Of a stretch of DNA of 64,000 nucleotides, positions 42,102 to 51,029 are shown piece by piece. The notes under the pieces are model-generated. The model searched no databases and was not told where the DNA came from. It saw nothing but the letters and a program-made list of their open reading frames with translations. The position numbers were made by a program, and so were the translations under genes. The stretch comes from Frateuria_A sp035943815 (GTDB lineage Bacteria; Pseudomonadota; Gammaproteobacteria; Xanthomonadales; Rhodanobacteraceae): NCBI RefSeq assembly GCF_035943815.1, contig NZ_DASZBU010000011.1:1-64000 (forward strand). The letters are read 5' to 3'. Numbering within the stretch: the stretch's first letter is position 1; each line of letters opens with the position of its first letter.

Positions 42102-42581
42102 ATGGCCGCAGGCGCGCCGCGCGTGGTGCTGGACACCAACGTGTGCCTGGACCTGTTCTTGTTCGATGACCCGCGCTGTGCCGGCATCCGGACGGCGTTG
42201 CGCGAGGGTGCGGTCGAGGCGGTGACCTGTGCCGCCTGCGAGGACGAATGGCGCGAGGTGCTGTGCTATCCGCAACTGGCGCTGGACCCCGGTGCGCGCC
42301 GCCGTGCCTCGGTCGCGTTCGAGGCGTCGGTGCGGCGCCTGCCGGTGACGGACCCGGCGACCGTCGTGCCGCGCTGCGCCGATCCGGGCGACCAGAAGTT
42401 CCTCGTGCTGGCCGCGTGCGCCGGCGCGCGATGGCTGCTCAGCCGCGACCGGGCGCTGCTGGCGCTCAGCCGGCGCAGCCTGCGCCAGTGCGGTTTCGCC
42501 GTCGTCGCGCCGCAGGAATGGCCCGCGCCCTTTGGCCGTCCGGACGTCCTCGGCTACGGGCTGTCGGCAAAGCCCGTGTAG
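42102..42581 (+). CDS. PIN-domain ribonuclease-like protein
   Basis: A 159-residue PIN domain (COG1569-type) with the acidic active-site set: VVLDTNVCLD (first Asp), EDEWREVL (Glu), DPGDQKFLVLA and LLSRDRALL. PIN proteins of this length are often toxins of toxin-antitoxin pairs, but no small antitoxin gene lies beside it; the neighbour is a HAD enzyme seven nt upstream. It overlaps the convergent gene at 42554 by 28 nt. Orphan PIN proteins also process RNA. Confidence 0.8.
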   Translation: MAAGAPRVVLDTNVCLDLFLFDDPRCAGIRTALREGAVEAVTCAACEDEWREVLCYPQLALDPGARRRASVAFEASVRRLPVTDPATVVPRCADPGDQKFLVLAACAGARWLLSRDRALLALSRRSLRQCGFAVVAPQEWPAPFGRPDVLGYGLSAKPV

Positions 42582-42817
42582 CCTTCGGGAAAGACCGGCG
42601 TGCCGTCGTCCTCCAGCGCCAGCACGGCCGCCAAGGCGTCGCTGGCGGCCTGTTCGGCGCGGGCCTGTTCGCGGAAGCTGCGGTTCTCGCAGATCGCGTA
42701 GTACACGGGGAAGCCGCGCCCCTCGCTCGGCGTCACCGCGAGCCAGGCGGTGTAGCGCGAGCCTTCGGGGCTCGCGCCGGAACGGACGAGATAGCGGTCG
42801 AAGTGGCGCTCGGCCAT
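42554..42817 (-). CDS. Small conserved hypothetical protein
   Basis: Eighty-seven residues starting MAERHFDRYLVRSG with SRYTAWLAVTPSEG and FREQARAEQAASDALAAVLA. The YxAWL block and the alanine-rich helix recall the protein at 8618-8851, suggesting distant relation. GGAGCGACGACC precedes ATG 42817. Overlaps the end of the PIN gene. Confidence 0.58.
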   Translation of the reverse strand: MAERHFDRYLVRSGASPEGSRYTAWLAVTPSEGRGFPVYYAICENRSFREQARAEQAASDALAAVLALEDDGTPVFPEGYTGFADSP

Positions 42818-42905
42818 GGTCGTCGCTCCAATGCGGGAGCCGAAGTATAGCCAGGGGCTTGCGCCGTATCCCCCGCGGCGCTGAAATCGGTGCGAGGTGA
42901 CTCGA

Positions 42906-43094
42906 ATGCTGACGCCTTGCCCGGTGACGTGCCCATACTGCGGTGAGCCGATCGAGCTGCTGCTCGATGGATCGGCCGGCGACCAGAGCTATGTCGAGGA
43001 TTGTCCGGTCTGCTGCCGGCCGATCGAGGTGCGCGTGACCCTCGATGGCAAGGGAGAACCATCGGCGCAGGTCGCCGGCGAGGCCGAGGGATGA
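42906..43094 (+). CDS. CPXCG-type cysteine-rich small protein
   Basis: Sixty-two residues beginning MLTPCPVTCPYCGEPIELLL, with a second CPVCC in SYVEDCPVCCRPIEVRV. Paired CPYCG and CPVCC knuckles match the CPXCG family of cysteine-rich proteins that probably bind zinc. GAGGTG eight nt before ATG 42906 supports this start over GTG 42897. Confidence 0.82.
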   Translation: MLTPCPVTCPYCGEPIELLLDGSAGDQSYVEDCPVCCRPIEVRVTLDGKGEPSAQVAGEAEG

Positions 43095-43115
43095 GCCCGC
43101 TCTCGGCGTGGCCCC

Positions 43116-43742
43116 TCAGCCCAGCGTGATCCCCTGCACCGCCAGCGCCTCGCGTGTGCGCGGATCGCTCTCGGCAGTCACCGGGCGGGTGAGCTCCCAC
43201 AACATACACGCGCGGAACCCCAGCGCCAGCGCATCCTGCGCGGTCCACAGCACGCACACGTCGCGTGCCAGGCCGCATACGTGCACCTGCGCCACGCCGC
43301 GCTCGCGCAGCCAGCCGGTCAGGCCGGTGGGCGGGCGCGTGCCGCCGGGGCCGTGGTTTTCGCGGAAGGCGCTGTAGGAATCGACCGCCGGGTCGGTGCC
43401 CTTGCGCACGACCAGGTCCAACGGCGTCCAGTCCACCGCCGGGTGCAATGCCGCGCCGGGCGTGCCGGCCACGCAATGCGTCGGCCACAGCGTCTGCGGC
43501 TGGCCGTGCAGGGTGATCTCCTCGAAAGGCAGGCGGCCGTGATGGTTGCTGGCGAAGGAGACATGCTCGCGCGGGTGCCAGTCCTGCGTGGCCACGACGT
43601 GCCGGTAGCGCCGCGCGCGCAGCAAGGCATCGATGCCCGGCAGAATCGCGTCGCCCTCATGGCAGGCCAGCGATCCGCCCGGCATGAAGTCCGGCTGCAC
43701 ATCGACGAGGATCAGCGCGGTGTCGTGAGGGTACGGGGGCAT
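43116..43742 (-). CDS. pncA: Nicotinamidase
   Basis: A 208-residue isochorismatase-fold amidohydrolase converting nicotinamide to nicotinate in NAD salvage. Catalytic triad: D14 (LVDVQPDF), K114 (VVRKGTD) and C163 (GLARDVCVLWTA). Metal ligands D54 and H56 lie in TQDWHP and a further His in NHHGRLPF. ATG 43742 gives family-typical length. Its stop lies 21 nt from the convergent CPXCG gene. Confidence 0.92.
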   Translation of the reverse strand: MPPYPHDTALILVDVQPDFMPGGSLACHEGDAILPGIDALLRARRYRHVVATQDWHPREHVSFASNHHGRLPFEEITLHGQPQTLWPTHCVAGTPGAALHPAVDWTPLDLVVRKGTDPAVDSYSAFRENHGPGGTRPPTGLTGWLRERGVAQVHVCGLARDVCVLWTAQDALALGFRACMLWELTRPVTAESDPRTREALAVQGITLG

Positions 43743-43818
43743 CGGTACAGTGTAGTTGCCGGGGCGTCGGCGTGGCCGCGCGGCGCGTGGGGCGCGGGCA
43801 TAATGCGCAATCACGCCG

Positions 43819-44199
43819 ATGGATGACTCCATGCACTACGACCAATCCTGGATGGGCTACAGCTGGATCGGCGGGCTCGAGGCCGGGGCGATCGCAGCAG
43901 GCGCCGGCGCGCTGCTGTTTCTGCTGTTCCGCTGGCGCACGCGCGGCACCTGGAGCCATGGCGCGCAGATGGCGTGGGCCTATGTGCTGGGCGTGGCGGT
44001 GGCCGCCAGCGGCGACGTATCGGACCTGTTCTATTTCAACTACGCGCGGCTGCAATCGATGCAGCTGCTGCGGGTGAAGCTGGCTGAAGTACACGATCCG
44101 GACGGCCTGGGCACCCGCGTGCTGTGCGAGCTGCTGGGCGTGGCGGTCGGGGTGGGCCTGGCCTGGTTCGCCAGCGAGTGGGCGGCTCGGCGCCGGTAA
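43819..44199 (+). CDS. Two-helix membrane protein
   Basis: A 126-residue protein with helices at about 18-37 (LEAGAIAAGAGALLFLLF) and 105-120 (LLGVAVGVGLAWFA), plus a more polar segment AWAYVLGVAVAASG. No ribosome-binding site stands out, and the start could be ATG 43831. Divergent from pncA. Function unknown. Confidence 0.55.
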   Translation: MDDSMHYDQSWMGYSWIGGLEAGAIAAGAGALLFLLFRWRTRGTWSHGAQMAWAYVLGVAVAASGDVSDLFYFNYARLQSMQLLRVKLAEVHDPDGLGTRVLCELLGVAVGVGLAWFASEWAARRR

Positions 44200-44208
44200 C
44201 GGCGCCAC

Positions 44209-45606
44209 TCAGCCAGGCTGCGTCACCGGCCTTTGCGGCACCTGTGCAGGTGCGAGCATCCTCGCGGCAAGCAGCCGCGCCTGCAGCCTGATTTCCGGCA
44301 TTGCCGTGGATTCCCAGCGCGCGCCGCGCAGCAGGCTGCCGATGCCGAACAGGCGTGGCCAGGGCTTGCCGTCGTGGCAGAGCTGTCCGTCCATCGTGGC
44401 CTGGCAGCCGAGCCCGAACGGGTCGGGCGTCACGTGGCCGTTGGTCACCAGCTGGCGCATCAGTGGATGGGCGGTGCTGCGCACGTCGGTATCCAGGCCG
44501 ACGGTCTGGATCGCCAGGTCAGCGGCCAGCGACGTGCAGGCGCCGGCGCGGCGCAGTTCGAGCCGCACGCGTCCCTGCTCCGGTTGCGCGCCGACAAGGC
44601 GCCCGCAGACGCGGCGCAGCCGGCCTTCTTGCTCGAGCGCCTGCACCTGCTGTTGGACCTGCGGCGGCAGGCGGTGGCGTGCGCGTTCCCACGCCCAGCG
44701 TGCGTGGCGCATGAACCGTGCGCGCTCGGCGGCGGGCAGGGCGTGCCACAGGGACGGCGTATTGGGGCGCAGGCTGTCGATCACCACGCGCCAGTCCTCG
44801 GTCGCGGCGATCGCCTCGCGCAGCAGGCGCAGCCAGCGGCCGGCCTCGGGTGCATCGCGCATGGCATCGACCAGCGCGCCACCGTCGTCCTCCGGCACGG
44901 TGGCCAGCGGCAGGTGTGCCTCTGGCAGGCGGCCATGGCGGGAGAAAGCGACGAAGCGCGCGTTCGGCCATTGCGCGGCCAGCTCCAGCACCACGTCCAT
45001 CGCGGTCAGCCCCAGCCCGACCAGGGCGACCTCGCGGGGCGCGGAATCGGGCGCGGCACGGGCCAGCAGCGCCCAGGGGTCGATCACATAGCGCCCATCG
45101 GCAAGCAGGCCGGGGTCGATGCCTGCGAGGGGCCGCACCGGCAACGCGCCGATCGCCAGCACGGCCGCGTCCACGCGCGTGGCGCGCTCGCCCTGGACGA
45201 CGGTGACGCCGTCCGCTTCCGGCACCATGGCATCAGCCGCGAATGGCACGACCCGCACGTCCACGCCGCGGTGGCGCGAACGGGCTAGCGCGTGCGCGGC
45301 CTCGCCCTCCAGGTACTGCCCGTAGAGCCGGCGCGGCAGGAAATCGGTGCCGGCAATCCCGGCATCGGTGCGCTGGGCGAAATCCAGGAAGCTGCGCGGA
45401 CTGCCCGAGAACATGCCCATCGAGGCGGCGCGCACGTTGAGCAAATGCCGCGGCGATTCGGTGCCGTAGGCGACGCCGCGTCCCGGCCGCTCGGCGCCGC
45501 CGGTATACCAGTCCAGGTGCAGCGGTGCGCTGGCGCGCTCGACCAGCTCGCTGAGCAGAGCGACGGCAGCCGCGCCGCCGCCGATGATGGCGACCCGTCG
45601 AAACAT
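44209..45606 (-). CDS. FAD/NAD(P)-binding oxidoreductase
   Basis: A 465-residue flavoprotein with an N-terminal Rossmann motif VAIIGGGAAAVALL (5-18) and a second VALVGLGLTAMDVV for NAD(P), arranged like YdhS-type FAD-NAD(P)-binding proteins (NAD_binding_9). GGAGAACG precedes ATG 45606. It lies 18 nt after the cysteine dioxygenase-like gene in the same direction; such a pairing is also known to me from other proteobacteria. Substrate unknown; sulfur or amino-acid oxidation is a guess from context. Confidence 0.82.
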   Translation of the reverse strand: MFRRVAIIGGGAAAVALLSELVERASAPLHLDWYTGGAERPGRGVAYGTESPRHLLNVRAASMGMFSGSPRSFLDFAQRTDAGIAGTDFLPRRLYGQYLEGEAAHALARSRHRGVDVRVVPFAADAMVPEADGVTVVQGERATRVDAAVLAIGALPVRPLAGIDPGLLADGRYVIDPWALLARAAPDSAPREVALVGLGLTAMDVVLELAAQWPNARFVAFSRHGRLPEAHLPLATVPEDDGGALVDAMRDAPEAGRWLRLLREAIAATEDWRVVIDSLRPNTPSLWHALPAAERARFMRHARWAWERARHRLPPQVQQQVQALEQEGRLRRVCGRLVGAQPEQGRVRLELRRAGACTSLAADLAIQTVGLDTDVRSTAHPLMRQLVTNGHVTPDPFGLGCQATMDGQLCHDGKPWPRLFGIGSLLRGARWESTAMPEIRLQARLLAARMLAPAQVPQRPVTQPG

Positions 45607-45624
45607 GGCGTTCTCCGAGTGGGC

Positions 45625-46197
45625 TCAGCCCGGCAACGGGCCGGCGATGGCCGGGCGCGCCGGGTGCATCCGTTGCGAAATGGAAGGTGCGGTTGTGGCG
45701 TAGGCAAGTCCCGTACCGGGCGCACCGCCGAACAGGTGCAGGCTCAGCGCCGCCGCGCGGCCGGAAAGGTTGCGGCAACGATGCAGCCGCGATTGACCGG
45801 CATCGAACCAGATGGCATCGCCTGGGCCGAGCCAGTGATGGCCGTGCGCCAGCAGATCGCCGCCGTCGCCCCGGCGGCGCCAGGCTTCGATCTGCAGGGC
45901 GCCATGCAGCGGGATTTCCAGGCCCCAGCGGGCGCCATGGTCGTGCAGCACCGAAATGTGGTTGGCCGGCCAGGCGATCAGCAGCAACTGCAGGTCCTGC
46001 CTGCCCGTGCGCAAGGGGCGGATCAGCGGACCGGCGGCCGTGCGGAGCTTGCCGGCCAGCATGTGGAGGCCGTCCGCATGGCAGCGGACCGCGCTTCCCA
46101 GTTCGCGGGCGAGGATGGCCAGGTCGGGGTGCTTACCCTGGCAGTGCGACAGTGCGATGCGACGCAGCGCCTTCAAGCTTTGCCTGTGGTTGGCCAT
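45625..46197 (-). CDS. Cysteine dioxygenase-like cupin
   Basis: A 190-residue cupin of the cysteine dioxygenase superfamily. The iron-binding pattern HDH (H85, H87) with a third His (H139) matches the spacing of rat CDO (H86, H88, H140). It would oxidise a thiol such as cysteine or 3-mercaptopropionate to a sulfinate. ATG 46197 is likely; an extension to 46236 is possible. It heads a two-gene unit with the FAD-binding oxidoreductase. Confidence 0.82.
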   Translation of the reverse strand: MANHRQSLKALRRIALSHCQGKHPDLAILARELGSAVRCHADGLHMLAGKLRTAAGPLIRPLRTGRQDLQLLLIAWPANHISVLHDHGARWGLEIPLHGALQIEAWRRRGDGGDLLAHGHHWLGPGDAIWFDAGQSRLHRCRNLSGRAAALSLHLFGGAPGTGLAYATTAPSISQRMHPARPAIAGPLPG

Positions 46198-46278
46198 TGC
46201 GTGGAACCGTACGAAAAACGGCGCCCAGTGGAGCATGGGCGCCGTTAAGCGGTCGTAACCCGTCGCTATGCGCCGCAG

Positions 46279-46944
46279 CTAGAACTTGCGCAGTTCGAAA
46301 CTCACCGGCACCCGTGCCCACGCACGGACGGCCCGGCCGGCCACGCTCGCCGGCTGGAAGCGCCAGGACGCGAGCACCTGCTCGCGGGCGCTGCGGTCCA
46401 GCAGTGGGTAGCCGCTGCCCCGCTCGACCACTACCTCGACCGGCTTGCCCGCCTCGTCGACCAGCACGCGCAGCAGCACGGTGCCGTGCATGTGCTGGCG
46501 GATGGCCTGCGCGGGGAACGTCAGCGGCGCGTTGCGGTAGGCGAGGCTGGCCTCGACCGGCGCGGTCGCAACGCCCTCCGGCGCGACGCCCGCAGAGGAC
46601 GGCAGCAGGGTCGGCACCTGCACCGGCGGGGCCGCCGTGCTGCCCTCATCGCTGGCGCGCGGGACTGAGACGGCCGGCGGCGCGGCTGCTGGCCTGACAT
46701 GGTGCGAAAGCGGCGCGACGTGCAGCAGCGGTGGCGGCGGCACGTTCACCGGCTTGGGCGGGTCGAGGAAACGCATGCCCATGGGAGCGCTGGCCAGGTG
46801 CGGCGTCGCCATGGGGGCCAGCGGCCGGGTGGCCGCCACGAACACGGTGAGGTTGATGGCCATCGCCGCGCTCAGCGCGGCGATGCGGACGAGGTCGGGC
46901 TGGTGGACGTGTGCACGGGACGAGGCCAGGTAAGCGGACGACAT
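46279..46944 (-). CDS. tonB: Energy transducer TonB
   Basis: A 221-residue TonB with an N-terminal membrane helix (20-38), a proline-rich periplasmic spacer (PPKPVNVPPPPLLHV, about 61-75, and further Pro-rich parts) and a C-terminal domain (135-221) with TVLLRVLVDEAGKPVEVVVE and SWRFQPA. It would couple inner-membrane proton motive force, with ExbB/ExbD, to outer-membrane receptors such as the one at 13326-15980. ExbB/ExbD are not in the window. CAGGAGGAT precedes ATG 46944. Confidence 0.88.
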   Translation of the reverse strand: MSSAYLASSRAHVHQPDLVRIAALSAAMAINLTVFVAATRPLAPMATPHLASAPMGMRFLDPPKPVNVPPPPLLHVAPLSHHVRPAAAPPAVSVPRASDEGSTAAPPVQVPTLLPSSAGVAPEGVATAPVEASLAYRNAPLTFPAQAIRQHMHGTVLLRVLVDEAGKPVEVVVERGSGYPLLDRSAREQVLASWRFQPASVAGRAVRAWARVPVSFELRKF

Positions 46945-47135
46945 GGGCGATCCTCCTGACGGTGCTTGGCGATGTGGCGCAGGCACGCTGCATGGCGCAG
47001 AGGGGATCGTGCCGGCGCGATCGCAGCCTAGGCCTGTCGCAGCCGTGCGCGCAAGCGTGCGGCGGGCATTCCGCCGCCGCGGCTCTTGCAGCACAATTCG
47101 CCGGCGCGGCCAATGGGGGTCGCCGGGAGGCGGTC

Positions 47136-47576
47136 ATGACGATGTGGAAGCAATGGGGCGTACTGGCGCTGCTGGTGGGCGGGCTGGGCTTGTTGCCGGG
47201 CGCGGCGCGCGCCGGCGAGATCTCCTGCAAGATGAGTTTTTCACTGTCGGGCTGGTCGGTGTTCTACAAGACCGCCAGCGGCAGCGGCACGGTCCGCTGC
47301 AGCAACGGCCAGAGCATGCACGTGAAGCTGCGCGCCAAGGGCGGCGGCCTGACCTTCGGCAAGACGCACATCGACAACGGCATCGGCAAGTTCACCGGCG
47401 TCTACGACATTCATGAGGTGCTGGGCCACTACGCCAACGCCGAGGCGCACGCCGGCGCGGTCAAGTCGGCAGGCGCGCAGGCGCTGACCAAGGGCAACGT
47501 CGGCCTGGCGCTGAGCGGCAAGGGCGAGGGCTGGAATCTCGGGGTGGCGTTCGGCGCGTTCATCATCGAGCAGTAG
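47136..47576 (+). CDS. Exported protein, unknown function
   Basis: A 146-residue protein with a signal peptide (1-26, ending ARA) and a beta-rich, Gly-rich mature part beginning GEISCKMSFSLSGWSVFYKT with two Cys (EISCKM and TVRCSNG) that may form a disulfide. GGGAGG precedes ATG 47136. Possibly a periplasmic or outer-membrane-associated protein; the family is not recognised. Confidence 0.68.
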   Translation: MTMWKQWGVLALLVGGLGLLPGAARAGEISCKMSFSLSGWSVFYKTASGSGTVRCSNGQSMHVKLRAKGGGLTFGKTHIDNGIGKFTGVYDIHEVLGHYANAEAHAGAVKSAGAQALTKGNVGLALSGKGEGWNLGVAFGAFIIEQ

Positions 47577-47589
47577 CGTCTCTGCAAAA

Positions 47590-47605
47590 GGACGTCCGGA
47601 CGTCC
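47590..47605. promoter_or_regulatory. 16-bp perfect palindrome upstream of hemolysin III
   Basis: GGACGTCCGGACGTCC is a tandem duplication of the palindrome GGACGTCC and is itself perfectly palindromic. It lies 13 nt after the previous stop and 69 nt before the next start, so it could be an operator or a structured 5'-UTR element. Confidence 0.35.
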
Positions 47606-47674
47606 GTCACAGAAGGCAGTACGCAGGGGTATGGTAAGGTGGCCGTCCGGTCGCCCCACCTGGAACTTCCCGCC

Positions 47675-48343
47675 ATGCCCGCGCCGCCCTCTGTCGTCAG
47701 CCCGCCGCGCTACCGCTTCGGCGACGAGCTGGCCGCCGCGCTGATCCATGGCGTGGGCACCCTGCTCAGCATCGCCGGGTTGGCCATGCTGGTGGCGTTC
47801 GCCGCACTGCGCGGCGATGCCCGGGCGGTAGTGGCCTGTGCAGTGTTCGGCAGCACGCTGATCCTGCTCTACACCGCCTCCACCCTGTACCACGCCATTC
47901 CGGGCGAGCTGCCGCGACGGGTGCTGCGGACGCTGGACCACATCGCGATTTTTCTGCTGATCGCCGGCACCTACACCCCGTTCACCCTGATCGCGCTGCC
48001 TGGCGCCTGGGGCTGGGGCTTGTTCGGCACGATCTGGGCGCTGGCGCTGGCCGGCAGCGCACTGGAGCTGGGAGTACTGCGGCGAGTAGCGTCCCGTGGG
48101 CTCGCGGTTTCGATCTACGTGGCGATGGGCTGGGTCGCGCTGGTGGCCTTCGAGCCGCTGCGAACGCACCTGGCGCCGGGCGGGCTGGTCTTGCTGATCG
48201 CCGGCGGCGCGACCTACACGCTGGGCGTGCCGTTCTATCTGTGTCGCCGGCTGCCGTTCCATCACGCGGTCTGGCACGGATTCGTGTTGGCCGGCAGCGT
48301 GCTGCACTACCTGGCGGTGCTGCTGTATGTGATCCCCGACTGA
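47675..48343 (+). CDS. trhA: Hemolysin III / PAQR-family membrane protein
   Basis: A 222-residue seven-helix membrane protein of the hemolysin III (PAQR) family. Diagnostic blocks are ALIHGVGTLLS, STLYHAIPG, LDHIAIFLLIAGTYTPF and HHAVWHGFVLAGSVLHY, which carry the conserved Ser, Asp and His of the putative metal site. Members are linked to membrane fluidity homeostasis. Start at ATG 47675 fits the usual length. Confidence 0.92.
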   Translation: MPAPPSVVSPPRYRFGDELAAALIHGVGTLLSIAGLAMLVAFAALRGDARAVVACAVFGSTLILLYTASTLYHAIPGELPRRVLRTLDHIAIFLLIAGTYTPFTLIALPGAWGWGLFGTIWALALAGSALELGVLRRVASRGLAVSIYVAMGWVALVAFEPLRTHLAPGGLVLLIAGGATYTLGVPFYLCRRLPFHHAVWHGFVLAGSVLHYLAVLLYVIPD

Positions 48344-48392
48344 CCGGCGGGCCCGCTCCCTCCCGGGAGCGGGCCGGTGGCCACGGCCGCGG

Positions 48393-50162
48393 TCAGCGCG
48401 TCTGCTGCTGCGGGATGAACTGCGTGCGCACGGCCTCCGCCAGCTGTGCCGGCGGCAGCAAGCCTTGTCCGATCACGAAGTCGTTGAACGCCTTGCGGTC
48501 GAATTTCTTGCCCAACGCCAGTTCGGCCTGCAACCGCAGCTGCTGCAGGCGCAGGTAACCGTAGAAATACGCCGTCGCCTGGCCGGGGCTGTCGAAGGTG
48601 TAGCGGTCCAGTTCCTGGCGGGCCATGGCTTCGGACAGGCCGACCTCGCCCGTCAGCACGTCGTGGGCCCGTTCGCGGGTGATCAGGCCCAGATTGAGCA
48701 TCGGGTCGAGCCAGGCGCGCGCAGCGCGCATCAGGCGCATCTGGTAGGCGGCGAACTGCCCGGCGGGCGGTTCGTAGGGGAGCATCTCCGATTCGGCGTA
48801 CAACGCCCAGCCTTCCACGTTGACGCTGTTGAAGGCGAACAGGCTTCGCGCCAGCGAGACACCGCGCTCGACCATCGCCGCGAACTGCAGTTCATGGCCC
48901 GGACGGCCCTCGTGCGCGGTCAGCGACCAGGCGGCTGCCTTGAAGGTGAAGTCATCGTAGGACTGGCTCTGGTCCTTGCCGTTGCCCGGGTTGCCCATCG
49001 TGAGCACGAAGGTGCCGCGCTCGCCGTGGTTGTTGAGGAAGGGCGGCGGATCCATGTGCGGCGCGGGCACCTGCGCGGCCTCGGCCTCCGATGCCAGCCG
49101 CATCTGCATCTGCCGCTTGGGCAGGGTGATGATGTTCTCGCGGCGGATGGTGTCCTCGATATGGCCCAGCACCTGGTGGTACCAGGGCTCGACCTGGTCG
49201 CGCGTGAGCTGCTGTTTCTTCAGCGCCTGCCAAACCTGCCGATAATCGGTCGCATCGATGCCCTCGGCCTTGGCCACGGTCGGCGCCAGCACCTGCATCA
49301 CGCCGCGCAACTCCATGAACTCGAGCTCGGCCTGCTTCATCAGCTGCTCGGGCGGAATGTCGATGCCTACCTGCTTGAGGTTGTAGGCGTACAACGGCTC
49401 GGGCAGGCGGAAGTCGGTGCGCGCGCGCGGCAGCACGGTGTTGCGCACCCAGGCGTCGTAGTTCTTCAGTTGCGCGTCCAGCGCGTCGAGCGCGGCTTTG
49501 CCTTCGGGCGTATCCAGCTTGTACTTGGCGAACAGCTTGCGGATGCCCTCGACGTAGCGAGGAGTGTTGGCGAGCTTCTGTTCGACCTCGCCCCGATAGG
49601 GCCCGAGCAACGCCTTGTCGCCGAGCTTGGCGGTGGTCTGTGCCTTGGCCTCCTCGATGATCGGCGTGCAGCCGGGCGCGGTGCCGACGTAGCACTGCAG
49701 GCGCTTGAGCGCGGCCGGGCGCCGGTCGGCCGCGACGTCGTCCTTGAGCAGCGCGAACTCGCCACTGAACACCAGCGAGCCGATGTCGTTGTACGGCAGC
49801 AGGTACTTGTCGTTGAGGTCGATGCCATCGATCTGCTCGTCGGCGGCCTGGATCATGATCTGCAGGTCCTGGCGCACATTCGGGTCGCGTTCCGTCGCGA
49901 GCAACCGCGAGAGCTTCGTCTTCGCCTCGGTCAGCGCGGCGCGCGAGCGCTGGTCCGCGCCGGCCTTGAGATCGGCCACCTGGGTGTCATAGCCGCTCAG
50001 GCCGACCTGGGTGGCGAATTCGGGGCTGAAGCGGGCGATGGTGTCGAGCAACACCTTGGCATCGGCATTGCTGCGTTCAACCCAGGGGGCGGGCGCGGCC
50101 TGCGCATGCAGCGAACCGGCGGCCAAGGTGGCGGCCAGGGCAAAGGCAAGGGGTCTGGGCAT
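48393..50162 (-). CDS. DUF885-family exported metallopeptidase-like protein
   Basis: A 589-residue protein with a signal peptide (1-20) and the DUF885 architecture: a helical N-terminal region, LPYNDIGSLVFSGEFALLKD, an ERGTFVLTM block and the zinc-binding HEGRPGHEL (about residues 417-425) followed by NVEGWALYAESE with the third ligand Glu. These proteins are probably carboxypeptidase-like zinc peptidases, though few have been studied. GAGGAG precedes ATG 50162. Length is typical for the family. Confidence 0.87.
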   Translation of the reverse strand: MPRPLAFALAATLAAGSLHAQAAPAPWVERSNADAKVLLDTIARFSPEFATQVGLSGYDTQVADLKAGADQRSRAALTEAKTKLSRLLATERDPNVRQDLQIMIQAADEQIDGIDLNDKYLLPYNDIGSLVFSGEFALLKDDVAADRRPAALKRLQCYVGTAPGCTPIIEEAKAQTTAKLGDKALLGPYRGEVEQKLANTPRYVEGIRKLFAKYKLDTPEGKAALDALDAQLKNYDAWVRNTVLPRARTDFRLPEPLYAYNLKQVGIDIPPEQLMKQAELEFMELRGVMQVLAPTVAKAEGIDATDYRQVWQALKKQQLTRDQVEPWYHQVLGHIEDTIRRENIITLPKRQMQMRLASEAEAAQVPAPHMDPPPFLNNHGERGTFVLTMGNPGNGKDQSQSYDDFTFKAAAWSLTAHEGRPGHELQFAAMVERGVSLARSLFAFNSVNVEGWALYAESEMLPYEPPAGQFAAYQMRLMRAARAWLDPMLNLGLITRERAHDVLTGEVGLSEAMARQELDRYTFDSPGQATAYFYGYLRLQQLRLQAELALGKKFDRKAFNDFVIGQGLLPPAQLAEAVRTQFIPQQQTR

Positions 50163-50244
50163 GGCGGCGGAGCTCCTCGGGTGAGCGGCCGAGCGTAAGG
50201 GGCGCGGCGTGGCCTCGCCTGTGCCGGAGGTCGCATGCCCTTGC

Positions 50245-50724
50245 CTACATGAACATCGCAAAGGCAAACAGCCCCACCATCACGAACGAGATCACCAGCT
50301 TGACCAGGGCGCCGGCGAGCAGCCCCGCCCAGGTCGCGGCGCCTACGTGGGCCGAGCGCAATACGCTGTTTCCGACCGACAGTTCACCTAGCAACGCGCC
50401 CACGAAGGGGCCGAAGACCAACCCCGGAATGCCCATGAATGTCCCCACGACGGCGCCGAGCGTCGCGCCCCAGAGCGCGCGCGCACTGGCGCCGACGCGC
50501 TTGGCGCCCAGCGTGCCCGCGACGAAGTCGATGGCAACGCCCAGGGTGCCCAGAAGGCCGATTGCCAGCAGCCAGCCGATGCCCAGGTGCCGGTAGTCGT
50601 CCACTGCGGCGACAAGCCAGATCCCGCCGAAAATCATCGGTATGCCGGGCAGCATCGGCAACACCGTGCCGACCAGGCCGCCGAAGATGAGCATGGCAGC
50701 GAGCAGGTAAAGCGCGATGTCCAT
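50245..50724 (-). CDS. DUF456-family membrane protein
   Basis: A 159-residue integral membrane protein with Gly-rich helices; blocks VGTVLPMLPGIPMIFGGIWL and GTLGVAIDFVAGTLGAKRVG and GIPGLVFGPFVGALLGEL are the DUF456 signature. GAGGGCG precedes ATG 50724. Function unknown. It lies 82 nt upstream of the DUF885 gene on the same strand. Confidence 0.88.
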   Translation of the reverse strand: MDIALYLLAAMLIFGGLVGTVLPMLPGIPMIFGGIWLVAAVDDYRHLGIGWLLAIGLLGTLGVAIDFVAGTLGAKRVGASARALWGATLGAVVGTFMGIPGLVFGPFVGALLGELSVGNSVLRSAHVGAATWAGLLAGALVKLVISFVMVGLFAFAMFM

Positions 50725-51029
50725 CAGGTCGCCCTCACGGGAGTCTCCGTCCACTGTGCGGGCGCCCGCAGGCGCAGGCAAGCCGATGGGCGGCCGCGGA
50801 CAGCCGCCGGCGCGCGACTGGCTGCAGGCGGATGGCAATCCTGCGATCCACCGCACACGTCGGCCATCCCGGCAGGGCATCGCGTCCGAGGTGAGGTAGG
50901 ATGCGCCTGCGGGAGGCCTCGCATATCCCGGCTTCACTCCGATTTCACCCGCGACGTAGTTTGTTTGTCCGAATACCGTGCGGGGGCGCGGCGTCTGCGA
51001 AGTTCAGTATCCAGGCCAAGGGGGAGGAG

